From Treponema sp. (GTDB lineage Bacteria > Spirochaetota > Spirochaetia > Treponematales > Treponemataceae), in contig JAILLQ010000016.1 of assembly GCA_024693045.1 (NCBI GenBank), positions 1 through 64,000 on the forward strand: a DNA stretch of 64,000 nt. Direction: 5' to 3'. Position numbers and translations under genes: made by a program. The notes below the pieces were generated by a model. It was not told the origin of the DNA. It was given only the letters and a program-made list of their open reading frames with translations, and ran no database searches. The stretch's first letter is position 1; the number at the start of each line of letters is the position of its first letter. Positions 35,168 to 44,194 of the stretch are shown piece after piece.

Positions 35168-36286
35168 TGCATTTTTTATGTCTTCTTCATTTATTTCACT
35201 TCGATTATTTTGACGAGCATTTAAGGCCGCTGTGTTTATTACAGATTCAATATGAGCACAGCTTTCTCCGTTAAACTGTCTTGCAAGTTCTTCGATTTTA
35301 ATTGTGTCTGCGAATTTCTTGTCTCTAGAATACATTTCTATAAGTTTTATGCGGCTTTCCTGATCTGGAGCAGGAACCGTGTATTTTGCGTCAAAGCGGC
35401 CCGGTCGGATAAGAGCAGGATCTAAGGCTTGACGGCTGTTTGTTGCTGCCAACACAAGAATCCCTTTGTTTGGAGTAAATCCGTCCAACTCGTTTAGTAA
35501 AGCCGTTACAATTCTTGTATTTTCTGTTTCGATTGCGGAGCCTGAATAATTTCTGCGGGTTCCAATTCCATCAAATTCATCTATGAAAACTATGCAAGGG
35601 GCTTTTCTTCTGGCTTTTGCAAATAGAAGTTTTACCTTTGCAGGCCCAATTGCCATGAACATACTTTCAAAATCAGTTGCTTTTGCGGGAATAAAGTTTA
35701 CATCGGCTTCTCCGGCTAGAGCTCGGGCAAAAAGTGTTTTCCCGTTTCCAGGTTCTCCTTCCAGAAGAATTCCCTTGGGCAATCTGATTCTTTCTTTTTG
35801 ACAGAGGGCTGGATTTTTCATGAGTTTTGCTATTTGCAGCATATCTTTTTTTAAGTCTTCCATGCCAACTATGTTTTCAAATTTTATTCCAGTTTTTCGT
35901 ATACTTTTGAAGGTGTTAGGACTTATGAATTTTCGAAAGATTATAAGAATTGAGCCAAAAAATATTATGTAAAAAAGAATATCAAAAATCATGGAGAAAA
36001 CTTCAGCTCCATCTTTTTCTTCTGTAACTTTTACATCGTGAAGGAGCAGGTATTCTTTTAGGTTTGGTGACTGTGGATTCTCTGTTTGAAAGAGGCTTTC
36101 TCCGCCAATGTATTTGAACGAAATTTTATCCGAGGCTATAGAGACTGTAGAAATTTTATTATCTTCTACTTCCTGATAAAAAGTCTTGTAAGAAACAAAA
36201 TCAGTTTTTTTTCCAAAAAATGAATAAGAAGCAAAAGCTACTAGAACAGAAATAATTAAAACGATAAAGAAAATATTTTTTTTCAT
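35153..36286 (-). CDS. FtsH-like membrane AAA ATPase lacking the protease domain
   Basis: 377 residues with the FtsH order at the N-terminus: membrane helix (about 4-22), small periplasmic domain (about 25-105), second helix (about 108-130) and AAA+ module (about 145-360). The module has Walker A EGEPGNGKTLFARALAGEA, Walker B CIVFIDEFDGIG, the second region of homology ATNSRQALDPALIRPGRFD and a C-terminal lid. It stops after the lid: there is no HExxH zinc-protease domain, unlike the full-length FtsH at 38842. It may unfold or dislodge membrane proteins without degrading them, or partner with FtsH. The ending at 35153 is a clean stop with no recognisable M41 remnant in the following bases, which are promoter and MATE gene. 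Confidence 0.88.
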   Translation of the reverse strand: MKKNIFFIVLIISVLVAFASYSFFGKKTDFVSYKTFYQEVEDNKISTVSIASDKISFKYIGGESLFQTENPQSPNLKEYLLLHDVKVTEEKDGAEVFSMIFDILFYIIFFGSILIIFRKFISPNTFKSIRKTGIKFENIVGMEDLKKDMLQIAKLMKNPALCQKERIRLPKGILLEGEPGNGKTLFARALAGEADVNFIPAKATDFESMFMAIGPAKVKLLFAKARRKAPCIVFIDEFDGIGTRRNYSGSAIETENTRIVTALLNELDGFTPNKGILVLAATNSRQALDPALIRPGRFDAKYTVPAPDQESRIKLIEMYSRDKKFADTIKIEELARQFNGESCAHIESVINTAALNARQNNRSEINEEDIKNALHKN

Positions 36287-36292
36287 ATTTCA

Positions 36293-36321
36293 ATTATTGT
36301 GGATTTTTTTTTACTGTGCAA
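36293..36321 (-). promoter_or_regulatory. FtsH-like gene promoter (predicted leaderless)
   Basis: TTGCAC (36316-36321), a 17-base spacer and AATAAT (36293-36298), then six bases to the ATG. The layout is the same as at murJ. Confidence 0.6.
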
Positions 36322-36352
36322 TTATTCTTCTTGTAAAGAATTTAAAAAGCTT

Positions 36353-37207
36353 ATGAAAAGAAATATTTTAAAAGCATTATTCCTATTCTATTTCTCCTTT
36401 CTTGTTTTTTCTCAGTCTTCAGAAAATTCCCCACTGTATTTTGGGAATCCAGGCCCTTTAAATGTCTCAAGGGAGGAAGGCTTTTTAATCGAAAAGGAAG
36501 AATTTACAATTTTTTATAATTCTATAGATTTGATTCCAAATTGGGTTGCCTGGCATTTGTCTGTAAGTGATTTAGGCGAAGCTTCCCGCTCTAACGATTT
36601 TAGACCTGATTCAGATTTGCCAGAAGATTTTTATGCCGTGAAAAAACAGGATTATCAGTATACAAAGTACGGCTTTGACCGCGGCCACGTTTGTCCAAGT
36701 GCCGACCGTACCCTTAGCAAAGAAGCGAACAGTGTAACTTTTCTTATGACAAATATGCTTCCTCAATGCCCGGATTTAAACCGTATTGTTTGGAAAGATT
36801 TAGAATCCTTTGAAAGAAATCTAGTTCTTCAGGGTAAGGAAGTTTATATTTTTGCAGGAGGAGCTGGAAAGGGCGGAGAAAGCCAGAAAGGTTTCTTTGA
36901 ATCGATTGAACTTCTAGGTAAAAACGGGCTTCCCAACGGACTTACAATCAGAGTACCTGCCTATTGCTGGAAAATAATTTTGATACTTCCTGAAGGCGAA
37001 AATGATTTGGAACGAATTTCTGCTGATACTGAAATTATTTCCGTTTATATGCCCAATAAACAGGGGATTTCTTCCGGGGCAGGCTGGAAGGATTATCTTA
37101 CAAGTGTAGATTTTATAGAAGAAAGCACAGGCCTTGATTTTTTTAATCATTTACCAGATGACTTAGAAGGTTTTCTGGAAGCTAAGATTTATTCCTCTGA
37201 TAAGTAA
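36353..37207 (+). CDS. Secreted DNA/RNA non-specific endonuclease
   Basis: 284 residues with a signal peptide (ILKALFLFYFSFLVFSQ). The beta-beta-alpha-metal nuclease motif is present: FDRGHVCPSADRT (Asp109, Arg110, Gly111, catalytic His112), followed by FLMTNMLPQCPDLNR, which supplies the metal-binding Asn. It should degrade extracellular or periplasmic nucleic acid for nutrition. The start at 36353 places the signal peptide at the N-terminus; the longer frame would add a charged extension overlapping the divergent promoter. The 3' end overlaps convergent folA by 26 bases. Confidence 0.92.
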   Translation: MKRNILKALFLFYFSFLVFSQSSENSPLYFGNPGPLNVSREEGFLIEKEEFTIFYNSIDLIPNWVAWHLSVSDLGEASRSNDFRPDSDLPEDFYAVKKQDYQYTKYGFDRGHVCPSADRTLSKEANSVTFLMTNMLPQCPDLNRIVWKDLESFERNLVLQGKEVYIFAGGAGKGGESQKGFFESIELLGKNGLPNGLTIRVPAYCWKIILILPEGENDLERISADTEIISVYMPNKQGISSGAGWKDYLTSVDFIEESTGLDFFNHLPDDLEGFLEAKIYSSDK

Positions 37208-37721
37208 CGAAATCCCAGGAGTAATTTGTATTTGAATATTTAATCCTTTGACATTCTGTAAAATCATCGGAAGAAATATAGGGAAAGAAAGTGTCGCCTT
37301 CAAAGTTTCCGCTTATTTCTGTTGCAAAAATCTTTTCTGCGATTTTTATGCCTTCTTCGTATATTTTGCCTCCGCCGCTAATAAATATTTTTTTGCATTT
37401 CTGCTTTTCTGCCAAATCTAAGGCTTCTTTCAGAGATTTTACCACAAAGGCATTTTGTGCTTTAAAATCAGGATTTTTTGAAAGGATAATGTTCAAGCGG
37501 TTTGGAAGGGCGTGTCCAATGCTTTCAAAAGTTTTTCTTCCAAAAATAACCGCATGCCCCTTTCCTGAAGTAAGTTCCTTAAAATGACTTAGGTCTTCTT
37601 TTATCATCCAGGGAATTTTTCCGTCTTTTCCGATTACCCGGGTTTTAACGCAAAAAGCCGCAATTACTGCGACTTCTGCATTTTTTTTATATGAATCAAG
37701 TGTTTTAGACTTCAACTGCAA
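37182..37721 (-). CDS. folA: Dihydrofolate reductase
   Basis: 179 residues. It reduces dihydrofolate with NADPH. The fold is clear: VIAAFCVKTRVIGKDGKIPWMIKEDLSHFKELTSGK near the N-terminus (substrate and Met20-loop region), AVIFGRKTFESIG, RLNIILSKNP, and IFISGGGKIYEEGI with the NADPH-binding glycines. An N-terminal extension of about 15 residues precedes the usual start. The gene overlaps the FlgN-like gene by 17 bases and is third in the fliS-flgN-folA run, so it may be partly under flagellar control. Confidence 0.94.
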   Translation of the reverse strand: MQLKSKTLDSYKKNAEVAVIAAFCVKTRVIGKDGKIPWMIKEDLSHFKELTSGKGHAVIFGRKTFESIGHALPNRLNIILSKNPDFKAQNAFVVKSLKEALDLAEKQKCKKIFISGGGKIYEEGIKIAEKIFATEISGNFEGDTFFPYISSDDFTECQRIKYSNTNYSWDFVTYQRNKS

Positions 37722-38187
37722 TCAGATTTCCTTCAGCCACCTTAGTTGCGTAAATGCTGCGGTTGTTTCTGTATGGGTTTTTAAAGTTTTCAATCTGAGT
37801 GCGGAGTACATTCATGTGTTCCCGCAAAAGATTTCTATTAATTTGATTCTGTTCAAGAACCTTGTTCTGAAGTTTGTTCAATTCGTACTGAAGGTCTTCA
37901 ACAGTTTTTTCAGCAGTCGCATCTCTGCCTCGAACAGAAGCGTTATACATTTCATTCATTGGAACAATTACTTTCTGTAAATTAGAAATTCCCTTTACAA
38001 CCTGCTGTTCAAGTTCTGCATGACAGATAATTGCTTCGGAATCTTCAGCTTCGATAGAATTCTGCTGTTTTTCCAAAACTAAAAGGTATTCCTGAAATTT
38101 TTTTCTCTGTTCTTCCAGGAGCTGGCGAAATCTTCTTAGGACTGCAAGCCGCTGATTTAATTCTTCTTCCGAAATTTCTTTTTCCAT
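37705..38187 (-). CDS. flgN: FlgN-like flagellar export chaperone
   Basis: 160 residues, almost entirely helical and coiled-coil (FRQLLEEQRKKFQEYLLVLEKQQNSIEAED … YELNKLQNKVLEQNQINRNLLREHMNVLRTQIENFKNPYRNNRSIY). The length, the helical hairpin pattern and the position four bases after fliS fit FlgN, the chaperone for hook-associated proteins FlgK and FlgL. Sequence conservation in this family is weak, so the name rests partly on context. Confidence 0.72.
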   Translation of the reverse strand: MEKEISEEELNQRLAVLRRFRQLLEEQRKKFQEYLLVLEKQQNSIEAEDSEAIICHAELEQQVVKGISNLQKVIVPMNEMYNASVRGRDATAEKTVEDLQYELNKLQNKVLEQNQINRNLLREHMNVLRTQIENFKNPYRNNRSIYATKVAEGNLIAVEV

Positions 38188-38191
38188 GGGC

Positions 38192-38641
38192 TTACCCCTG
38201 AATATTCAATGCTGTGTGTGCCTGCATAGATGTTTGTGCCGGAGCATTTGCAGTACTAGAAGAAGCCGATTTCCATGCACCCAAAAGTTCTTTTACCATG
38301 TCCAGAACGAAAGTGAGTTTTTGAGCTGAATGATTAAATGCTACATCTGTTAATTCACTGTTAAAATAAAGGTAAAGAGACATAAGATTTTTAGAAATAT
38401 CTCCACCTTTTTCCATATCAAGAGAAACCTGAAGTTCTGTGATTATTGCCTGAGCCTTCTGCAATAATTTTGAAAAGTTTTCGATGTTAGAAGGTTTGAT
38501 TTTGTCTCCGTTTTCAATTAAGGCCAAAGCTGAATTAAGATTTTTAACACAAGCTTCGTAAAGCAATACAACCAGATGTCCCTGACTAGCTGTAGTTACG
38601 TTAGTTTTCTGATAAGCAGAGTAAGCGTTGTTTAATGCCAT
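38192..38641 (-). CDS. fliS: Flagellin export chaperone FliS
   Basis: 149 residues. It binds the C-terminus of flagellin and prevents premature assembly. Family features are the N-terminal NAYSAYQKTNVTTASQGHLVVLLYEACVKNL and the helical core through LMSLYLYFNSELTDVAF … FVLDMVKELLGAWKSA. A Ser/Ala/Thr-rich tail of about 25 residues is extra. The ribosome-binding site GGGAGGAC is strong. A sigma28-type promoter lies about 110 bases upstream, as expected for a late flagellar gene in a bacterium with periplasmic flagella. Confidence 0.95.
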   Translation of the reverse strand: MALNNAYSAYQKTNVTTASQGHLVVLLYEACVKNLNSALALIENGDKIKPSNIENFSKLLQKAQAIITELQVSLDMEKGGDISKNLMSLYLYFNSELTDVAFNHSAQKLTFVLDMVKELLGAWKSASSSTANAPAQTSMQAHTALNIQG

Positions 38642-38751
38642 ATGTCCTCCCTAAAAAGAACGTCAATCATGTCCTTTTTTTTTACTGTTATGCACTTTAA
38701 TACAAAACAGCAGTTAATAATATAGTTGCTCAAGATACTAGACCTCTTTCT

Positions 38752-38778
38752 TTTTCGGCATTTGAATTAACTACTTTA
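38752..38778 (-). promoter_or_regulatory. Sigma28 (FliA)-type promoter for fliS-flgN
   Basis: TAAAGTAG (38771-38778), an 11-base spacer and GCCGAAAA (38752-38759), read on the minus strand. This is close to the bacterial flagellar consensus TAAAGTTT-N11-GCCGATAA. The leader to fliS would be about 100 bases. Confidence 0.75.
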
Positions 38779-38788
38779 GCTTTTTATG

Positions 38789-38817
38789 TCGACAATTTAC
38801 AAAATAATTCGTATATT
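38789..38817 (+). promoter_or_regulatory. ftsH promoter
   Basis: TCGACA, a 17-base spacer and TATATT. The predicted start is near 38824. The short leader carries GAGG, but 14 bases from the ATG, so the ribosome-binding site is poorly placed. It is back to back with the sigma28 promoter. Confidence 0.6.
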
Positions 38818-38841
38818 TAAATTGAGGTTATTTTTAATAGT

Positions 38842-40932
38842 ATGAGTGAAAACAAAGAACCAAAAAAAGATAAAAAAGATGAATTTGATCCTTATGATTT
38901 CTTTAAATTAGAAGGTCCGGAAGAAAATAAAGACAAAAATAATAAGAATGGAAAAGAACCAAAACGTTTTCCTTTTTTAGGAATTTTATTTTTAGTCTTG
39001 ATTGCACTTTTTATAGGTGATTTCTTTTTGATGGGTAAGTCAACTTCTTCAATAGAATTTTCTAAATTTAAATCTCTTGTAGAGGACGGAAGTATTGTTG
39101 AAGTAGAAATCGGTGATACCTATTACTTGGGATATGGACCGGAAGTTATTCTTGAAAATCCTACTATGAAGGGGATTGCTCTATTTAAAACAGAACAGAA
39201 AAAAAGAGCAGTATATAGAACATCTGGATATCCAATGAACAGTTTCATCGAACTCCTGGATGAAAAGGGTCTTACCTATAAGTTCGTAGAAAAACAGAAT
39301 AATTATCTTATTTCTCTTTTGATGAATCTAATTGTTCCTTTTGCAATAATTTTTCTGGTTTATTTTCTTATTTTCAGAAAAATGGGTGGCGGAACAAATG
39401 GAATGGGCAGTATTTTTGGAGCTGGTCAGTCCAGGGCAAAGGCTGTTGAAGAAGGAAAGGTAAAAACCCGATTTGCGGATGTAGCCGGTGTGGATGAAGC
39501 AAAAGAAGAACTCGTTGAAGTCGTAGATTTCTTGAAAGAACCTAAGAAGTATACAGATATTGGTGGTAAAATTCCAAAAGGTGTTCTTCTTGTAGGACCT
39601 CCTGGAACAGGTAAAACTTTGCTTGCCCGTGCAGTTGCAGGAGAAGCCGGCGTTCCTTTCTTTAGTATTTCCGGTTCAGACTTTGTTGAAATGTTTGTCG
39701 GTGTAGGTGCCAGTCGTGTAAGAGATTTGTTTAAGCAGGCTAGGGAAAAAGCACCTTGTATTGTGTTTATTGATGAAATTGATGCTCTTGGAAAAAGCCG
39801 TATAAACGGATTTGGCGGCGGTAATGACGAAAGAGAACAGACTTTAAACCAGCTTCTTGTAGAAATGGATGGTTTTGAAAACGAAAAAGGTCTTATCATT
39901 CTTGCTGCTACTAACCGTGCTGATATTCTTGATCCAGCTCTTTTGCGTCCTGGTCGTTTTGACCGTCAGGTTCCTGTTGAAAAACCGGATGTTAAAGGTC
40001 GTGAAGAGATTTTAAGGATTCACGCAAAAAATGTAAAACTTGATTCCGATGTTGATTTTGTTTCAATTGCACATGGAACAACTGGTTTTGCCGGTGCAGA
40101 TCTTGCAAATGTTGTAAATGAAGCAGCTCTTCTTGCTGTTCGCAACAAGCGAAAAAAGGTAACCATGGAAGACTTTAATGAAGCAATCGATAAAGTCAGT
40201 ATAGGTTTAAAAAAGAAGAGCCGTAAGGATAATAAAAAAGAAATGCGACTGGTATCTGTGCATGAAACTGGTCACGCACTTGTTGCAGCCTTTACTCCAG
40301 AACACGAACCTGTTAATAAAATTACTGTAGTTCCTCGTTCGCACGGTGTTGGAGGATTTACTCAGTACCGCGAAGAAGAAGAAAAGAATTTTATGACTAA
40401 AAAGGATCTTATTCGCGAAGTAGACTCACTTATGGGTGGTCGTGCAGCAGAAGAGATTATTTTAGGCGATATTTCTACAGGTGCTTCAAATGACATTGCC
40501 CGTGCAACGGACATTGTAAAGAGCATGATTGTTGATTTCGGTATGAGTGATAAATTCCAGAATATGACTTTAGGAAAAGGCGTATTGGGAAATCGAGGTG
40601 GAGAACCAAATCTTATTCGCGAATTCAGTGAAGATACTCAGAATTATATAGACGAAGAAATTGCTAGAGTTATGAAAGAACGTTATGAATATGTTAGAAA
40701 ACTTCTTTCTGAGCATAAAGATTTACTTGAATATATAGCAAATCGTCTGCTTGAAATAGAAACAATGGACGGCAAGGAATTCTATGAAATCGTAAACGGG
40801 GCAAAACACTGCGAACAGATTAGTGACGATTCTAAGGCCTTAGCATCAGCGGAAGATGAAGAAAATAACGAAAAAAAAGAAAATTCTTCTATAGAAACAG
40901 AAGTTGAAACGGATTCTAATGTTGAAGAATAA
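38842..40932 (+). CDS. ftsH: ATP-dependent zinc metalloprotease FtsH
   Basis: 696 residues. A membrane-anchored AAA+ protease that degrades misfolded membrane proteins and regulators. Order: charged cytoplasmic N-terminus, helix (about 45-65), periplasmic domain, second helix (about 155-178), AAA+ module with Walker [21 protein letters not shown], Walker [10 protein letters not shown] and the [13 protein letters not shown] pore region. The M41 peptidase has HETGH, and a downstream Asp in [11 protein letters not shown] completes the zinc site. A charged acidic tail closes the protein. The N-terminal 40 residues are unusually Lys/Asp/Glu-rich. It contrasts with the protease-less paralogue 3 kb upstream. 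Confidence 0.97.
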   Translation: MSENKEPKKDKKDEFDPYDFFKLEGPEENKDKNNKNGKEPKRFPFLGILFLVLIALFIGDFFLMGKSTSSIEFSKFKSLVEDGSIVEVEIGDTYYLGYGPEVILENPTMKGIALFKTEQKKRAVYRTSGYPMNSFIELLDEKGLTYKFVEKQNNYLISLLMNLIVPFAIIFLVYFLIFRKMGGGTNGMGSIFGAGQSRAKAVEEGKVKTRFADVAGVDEAKEELVEVVDFLKEPKKYTDIGGKIPKGVLLVGPPGTGKTLLARAVAGEAGVPFFSISGSDFVEMFVGVGASRVRDLFKQAREKAPCIVFIDEIDALGKSRINGFGGGNDEREQTLNQLLVEMDGFENEKGLIILAATNRADILDPALLRPGRFDRQVPVEKPDVKGREEILRIHAKNVKLDSDVDFVSIAHGTTGFAGADLANVVNEAALLAVRNKRKKVTMEDFNEAIDKVSIGLKKKSRKDNKKEMRLVSVHETGHALVAAFTPEHEPVNKITVVPRSHGVGGFTQYREEEEKNFMTKKDLIREVDSLMGGRAAEEIILGDISTGASNDIARATDIVKSMIVDFGMSDKFQNMTLGKGVLGNRGGEPNLIREFSEDTQNYIDEEIARVMKERYEYVRKLLSEHKDLLEYIANRLLEIETMDGKEFYEIVNGAKHCEQISDDSKALASAEDEENNEKKENSSIETEVETDSNVEE

Positions 40933-40950
40933 GTTCAAATATAATAATAT
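40922..40950 (+). promoter_or_regulatory. Promoter for LolA-rodZ-rimO-pcrA (predicted leaderless)
   Basis: TTGAAG, a 17-base spacer and TAATAT, then seven bases to the ATG at 40958. The -35 lies in the last codons of ftsH. Confidence 0.6.
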
Positions 40951-40957
40951 TATCGTT

Positions 40958-41632
40958 ATGAAAAAGTATCGTTCATTCATTGTTGCCGCTTTTGTTTTTG
41001 CACTATCTTCTTTTGCCTTTGGGCAGGGGATTACAACGGCAAGTGCTTATTTTAAGACTGTTTCTGACTACTATGCAGGTTTAAAAGATTACGAAGCCGA
41101 TTTTGATATAAAAGCTGATAAGCAGGAAATGACAGGCAAGGTTTCTTATAAAAAAGATAACCTTCTTCGTATGGACTTTACTTCTCCTGAAAATCAAGTA
41201 ATTTGTTATAATGGTGATATGCTTACTATCTACCTTCCTGATGCAGCTGCTGTTTTGCAGCAGGCTGTAAAGGAAGATGGAAATGCTGCAACTCTTGCTA
41301 CAGCAGCAGGACTTGCCTTGATGTCTCGTTACTATTCTGTAGCCTACGAAATTGGACAGGCTCCTGTTCCTCTTGAAGAAGGCTCGTCTGAAAAGGTTGT
41401 AAAACTTGTCTTGAACCGCAGAAACACTTCAGAGGCATTTAGATTTATAAAACTTGCAATTAATGCAGAAACAAAACTTATTCGTCGTGTAGAAGCTGTT
41501 ACTACTCGAGGAGAGTCTTTTATATTTAATTTTACTGAATACAAATTGAATCAGGATTTAACAGAACAGCGTTTTATCTATGATCCTCCTTCTTCAGCAA
41601 ACAATTACAATAATTTCTTGTTTTCGGAGTAG
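40958..41632 (+). CDS. LolA-like outer-membrane lipoprotein carrier
   Basis: 224 residues with a signal peptide (KKYRSFIVAAFVFALSSFAFG). The mature part follows the LolA pattern: YFKTVSDYYAGLKDYEADFDIKAD, MTGKVSYKKDNLLRMDFTSPENQVICYNGDMLTIYLP and a C-terminal RVEAVTTRGESFIFNFTEYKLNQDL strand set. LolA-type proteins ferry lipoproteins across the periplasm; spirochaete members are diverged, so the function is probable rather than certain. I took the ATG at 40958 because the signal peptide begins there and the -10 hexamer lies seven bases upstream. Confidence 0.82.
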   Translation: MKKYRSFIVAAFVFALSSFAFGQGITTASAYFKTVSDYYAGLKDYEADFDIKADKQEMTGKVSYKKDNLLRMDFTSPENQVICYNGDMLTIYLPDAAAVLQQAVKEDGNAATLATAAGLALMSRYYSVAYEIGQAPVPLEEGSSEKVVKLVLNRRNTSEAFRFIKLAINAETKLIRRVEAVTTRGESFIFNFTEYKLNQDLTEQRFIYDPPSSANNYNNFLFSE

Positions 41633-41637
41633 TTTAG

Positions 41638-42726
41638 ATGGACAGCTATGGAGAAATTTTAAGAAAAGCTCGTGAAGAAAAAGGATTAGATCAGGAAGAA
41701 GCTTCTAGAGAAACTTCAATTTCTGTTTCTTTTATTAAAGGAATTGAAGACGAAGATGTAAATGCTTTTCCTGGAGAAGCTTATATGCAGGGATTTATGC
41801 GTAATTATGCAGAATACCTGAATGTAAATCCTGATACTGTTTTGAATTTATACCGTGCAAAAAAACTTCAGGAATCTCCTGTTCCAGAGGGCTTGATTGT
41901 TCATGAAAAGCCATGGTTCTTCTGGCCTATTGTAAGTACAGCAGGATTTATATTCTGTGCTTTAGTTTTTCTTCTTCTTTATATTTTTGTATTTAATAAA
42001 TCTGTTGATGACGGAAAAGAAGTTGTACTTGATAAAAATGCATCTTCAAAAAAATATCCATTAACAGACAAGGCTTTTGTCGGCCGCTTATACAAGGGAG
42101 ACCAGATTTTGTATCCATCAAGTGATGGGGATGTAGTTCTTACAGTTCAGGATACTCTTTCTTCATTTGGTCTTCAGTGTCCTGTTGGAACTTTATATAC
42201 AGATTTGGCCGAAGAAACAGAACTTGATATTGACGGTGATACAATGTCTGACCTTATCATTTATGTTTCTGATATTTCGGCTACAGATTCAAGTCGTGGT
42301 GCTGAGGTTCGTATTGTAAAAAGAGGTAGTGGTGTCTACCTTGCTTCTACAACTACAGATACAGCAGAAATACCTTTTGCTTCTGAATTAGGAGCTCAGA
42401 AAAGAACTGTCATTCTTGAAGATAATCGAGCTTATCCATTTACTTTGAATGGAAGCTTCCGAGGTTCTTGTGAATTCCGCTATCGTGTAGACAGACATGA
42501 ACCTGTAGAAGGTTACTTCTCTAACGGTGAAATCGTTACTATGACAGCTAATAATGGTATCCGCTTGTGGATGTCTAACTGTAATACTGTAAAATTCTCT
42601 ATTACAGCGGATTCCAAGGGATATGATCTTGAAATCGGAAAGGCTGGTCAGGTTCTTGTTGAAGACATAAAGTGGATTAAAGATTCTGACGGGAAATACA
42701 AGCTGGTGGTTATAGAACTTGACTAA
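41638..42726 (+). CDS. rodZ: RodZ-like cell-shape protein
   Basis: 362 residues. The N-terminal helix-turn-helix (about 1-70, GEILRKAREEKGLDQEEASRETSISVSFIKGIED … YMQGFMRNYAEYL) is the RodZ domain that contacts MreB. One membrane helix follows (about 95-120), then a long periplasmic region (about 125-362) with the C-terminal beta domain (FTLNGSFRGSCEFRYRVD). RodZ links MreB to the wall synthesis complex. CGGAG precedes the ATG, six bases after the LolA stop. The end overlaps rimO by eight bases. Confidence 0.85.
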   Translation: MDSYGEILRKAREEKGLDQEEASRETSISVSFIKGIEDEDVNAFPGEAYMQGFMRNYAEYLNVNPDTVLNLYRAKKLQESPVPEGLIVHEKPWFFWPIVSTAGFIFCALVFLLLYIFVFNKSVDDGKEVVLDKNASSKKYPLTDKAFVGRLYKGDQILYPSSDGDVVLTVQDTLSSFGLQCPVGTLYTDLAEETELDIDGDTMSDLIIYVSDISATDSSRGAEVRIVKRGSGVYLASTTTDTAEIPFASELGAQKRTVILEDNRAYPFTLNGSFRGSCEFRYRVDRHEPVEGYFSNGEIVTMTANNGIRLWMSNCNTVKFSITADSKGYDLEIGKAGQVLVEDIKWIKDSDGKYKLVVIELD

Positions 42727-44191
42727 GTTTTTTATTGATCAGCACGGTTGTGCAAAAAATCAAGTAGATGGTGAATTGCTTTTAAATCATTTTGTCGATT
42801 TGGGCATGGAACAGACATTTGATCCCTCTGAAGCAGATTTCATAGTTATCAATTCATGTGGCTTTATTGAATCTGCAAAAAAAGAGTCTCTTGATGCCCT
42901 TGTAAGTGCTAAAAATGAATATCCAGAAACTAAAATATTACTCACAGGCTGCTTAGCAGAAAGGTATGCTTATCAGCTAAAGGATGCTCTTCCTGAAGCT
43001 GACGGTATTTTTGGAAACGGCGACCTTAGTAAAATAGACGAATTTATTAAACCTTTTCTTCTTGGCAAAAGACCTGTTCAGACTTATCCACAGGAAGGCG
43101 TTTGTTGTGGGGATCGTCGAGTTCTGCTTTCTTATCCGGGCTCTGCCTTTATAAAAATAACAGAAGGCTGCTCAAATCATTGTACTTTTTGTGCTATTCC
43201 TATTATCCGTGGAGAATTGAGAAGTAGAAAAGCGTCTGAAATTATCGATGAAATCAAGCTTTTACATTCTCGAGGAATAGTTGAATTTAACCTGATAGGG
43301 CAGGATTTAGCGGCTTATGGAACCGGTGAAGGAGATAATGTTTTTGGAGACGGCCAGTATCCTCTTCCTCTTATTGAAAATGGAATTAACAGGGGAACAG
43401 AAAAGGAATCGGCTCTAGCAAAGCTTTTGAAAATGATTTCTGCCTTGCCTGGTAATTTTATTGTACGAACTTTATACATTCATCCGGATCACTTTAATCG
43501 TGATATTTTACCTGTGATGCAAAAAGATAAAAGACTTCTGCCTTATTTTGATATTCCTTTTCAGAGTGGCGATGACAATGTAATCATTTCAATGAATCGG
43601 CAGGGAAGCCGTCTGGAATATCAGAGACTGGTAAAGGATATCAGGGAAGCTTTACCGGAAGCAACTTTAAGAACAACTTTTCTTACCGGTTTTCCAGGTG
43701 AAACAGAGCAGGAAGCCGAAAATTCAAGAGACTTCCTAAAAAATATAGAAAGTGACTGGTCAGGATGTTTCCCTTACAGTCGGGAAGAAGATACACCAGC
43801 ATATTCCTTTAAAGGCAGAGTAAAACAGAAGATTTCTAAAGAAAGAGCAGAAAAACTAGTCCAGATTCAGCATGAAATAACTCAGCGGCATTTAAAAGCT
43901 CATATCGGAAAGGAATATGATGTTCTGATAGAAGAAATTGTAGAAGGTGAGGATGGAATAGCTATCGGACGTGCTTGGTTCCAGGCTCCAGAAGTAGATG
44001 GTAGTGTAGTTGTCCGTTATGAAAAAGACTTGCCTCTTGAAAATGCTGCGGTACAGACAGGGCGCTTTGTTAAAGTTAAGATTCTTGCTTCAAGCGATGT
44101 TGACTTAGACGGCATTTTCCTTTCCGATTCGGAATTGAACAGGGGCCTTCCTGCTCAGACAATGAAATTTGCTACGGAAATGCAGGAGTAG
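42719..44191 (+). CDS. rimO: Ribosomal protein S12 methylthiotransferase RimO
   Basis: 490 residues. A radical-SAM enzyme that adds a methylthio group to an Asp of ribosomal protein S12. It has an N-terminal UPF0004 domain with three cysteines (HGCAKN, NSCGF, TGCLAER), a radical-SAM core with the cluster motif EGCSNHCTFCAIP, and a C-terminal TRAM domain. An insertion (about 195-225, TGEGDNVFGDGQYPLPLIENG) interrupts the core. The start is TTG inside the rodZ 3' end, with GGTGG nine bases upstream, which implies translational coupling. Confidence 0.94.
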   Translation: MTKFFIDQHGCAKNQVDGELLLNHFVDLGMEQTFDPSEADFIVINSCGFIESAKKESLDALVSAKNEYPETKILLTGCLAERYAYQLKDALPEADGIFGNGDLSKIDEFIKPFLLGKRPVQTYPQEGVCCGDRRVLLSYPGSAFIKITEGCSNHCTFCAIPIIRGELRSRKASEIIDEIKLLHSRGIVEFNLIGQDLAAYGTGEGDNVFGDGQYPLPLIENGINRGTEKESALAKLLKMISALPGNFIVRTLYIHPDHFNRDILPVMQKDKRLLPYFDIPFQSGDDNVIISMNRQGSRLEYQRLVKDIREALPEATLRTTFLTGFPGETEQEAENSRDFLKNIESDWSGCFPYSREEDTPAYSFKGRVKQKISKERAEKLVQIQHEITQRHLKAHIGKEYDVLIEEIVEGEDGIAIGRAWFQAPEVDGSVVVRYEKDLPLENAAVQTGRFVKVKILASSDVDLDGIFLSDSELNRGLPAQTMKFATEMQE

Positions 44192-44194
44192 TTG

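Noticed and set aside
36299..36352. N-terminal extension of the secreted nuclease
   Set aside because: It would precede the signal peptide with a Cys/Phe-rich stretch overlapping the divergent promoter; the signal peptide starts cleanly at 36353.
39426..39899. 157-codon minus-strand frame opposite ftsH
   Set aside because: It overlaps the highly conserved AAA+ coding region in antisense; Ser/Pro/Thr-rich shadow composition.
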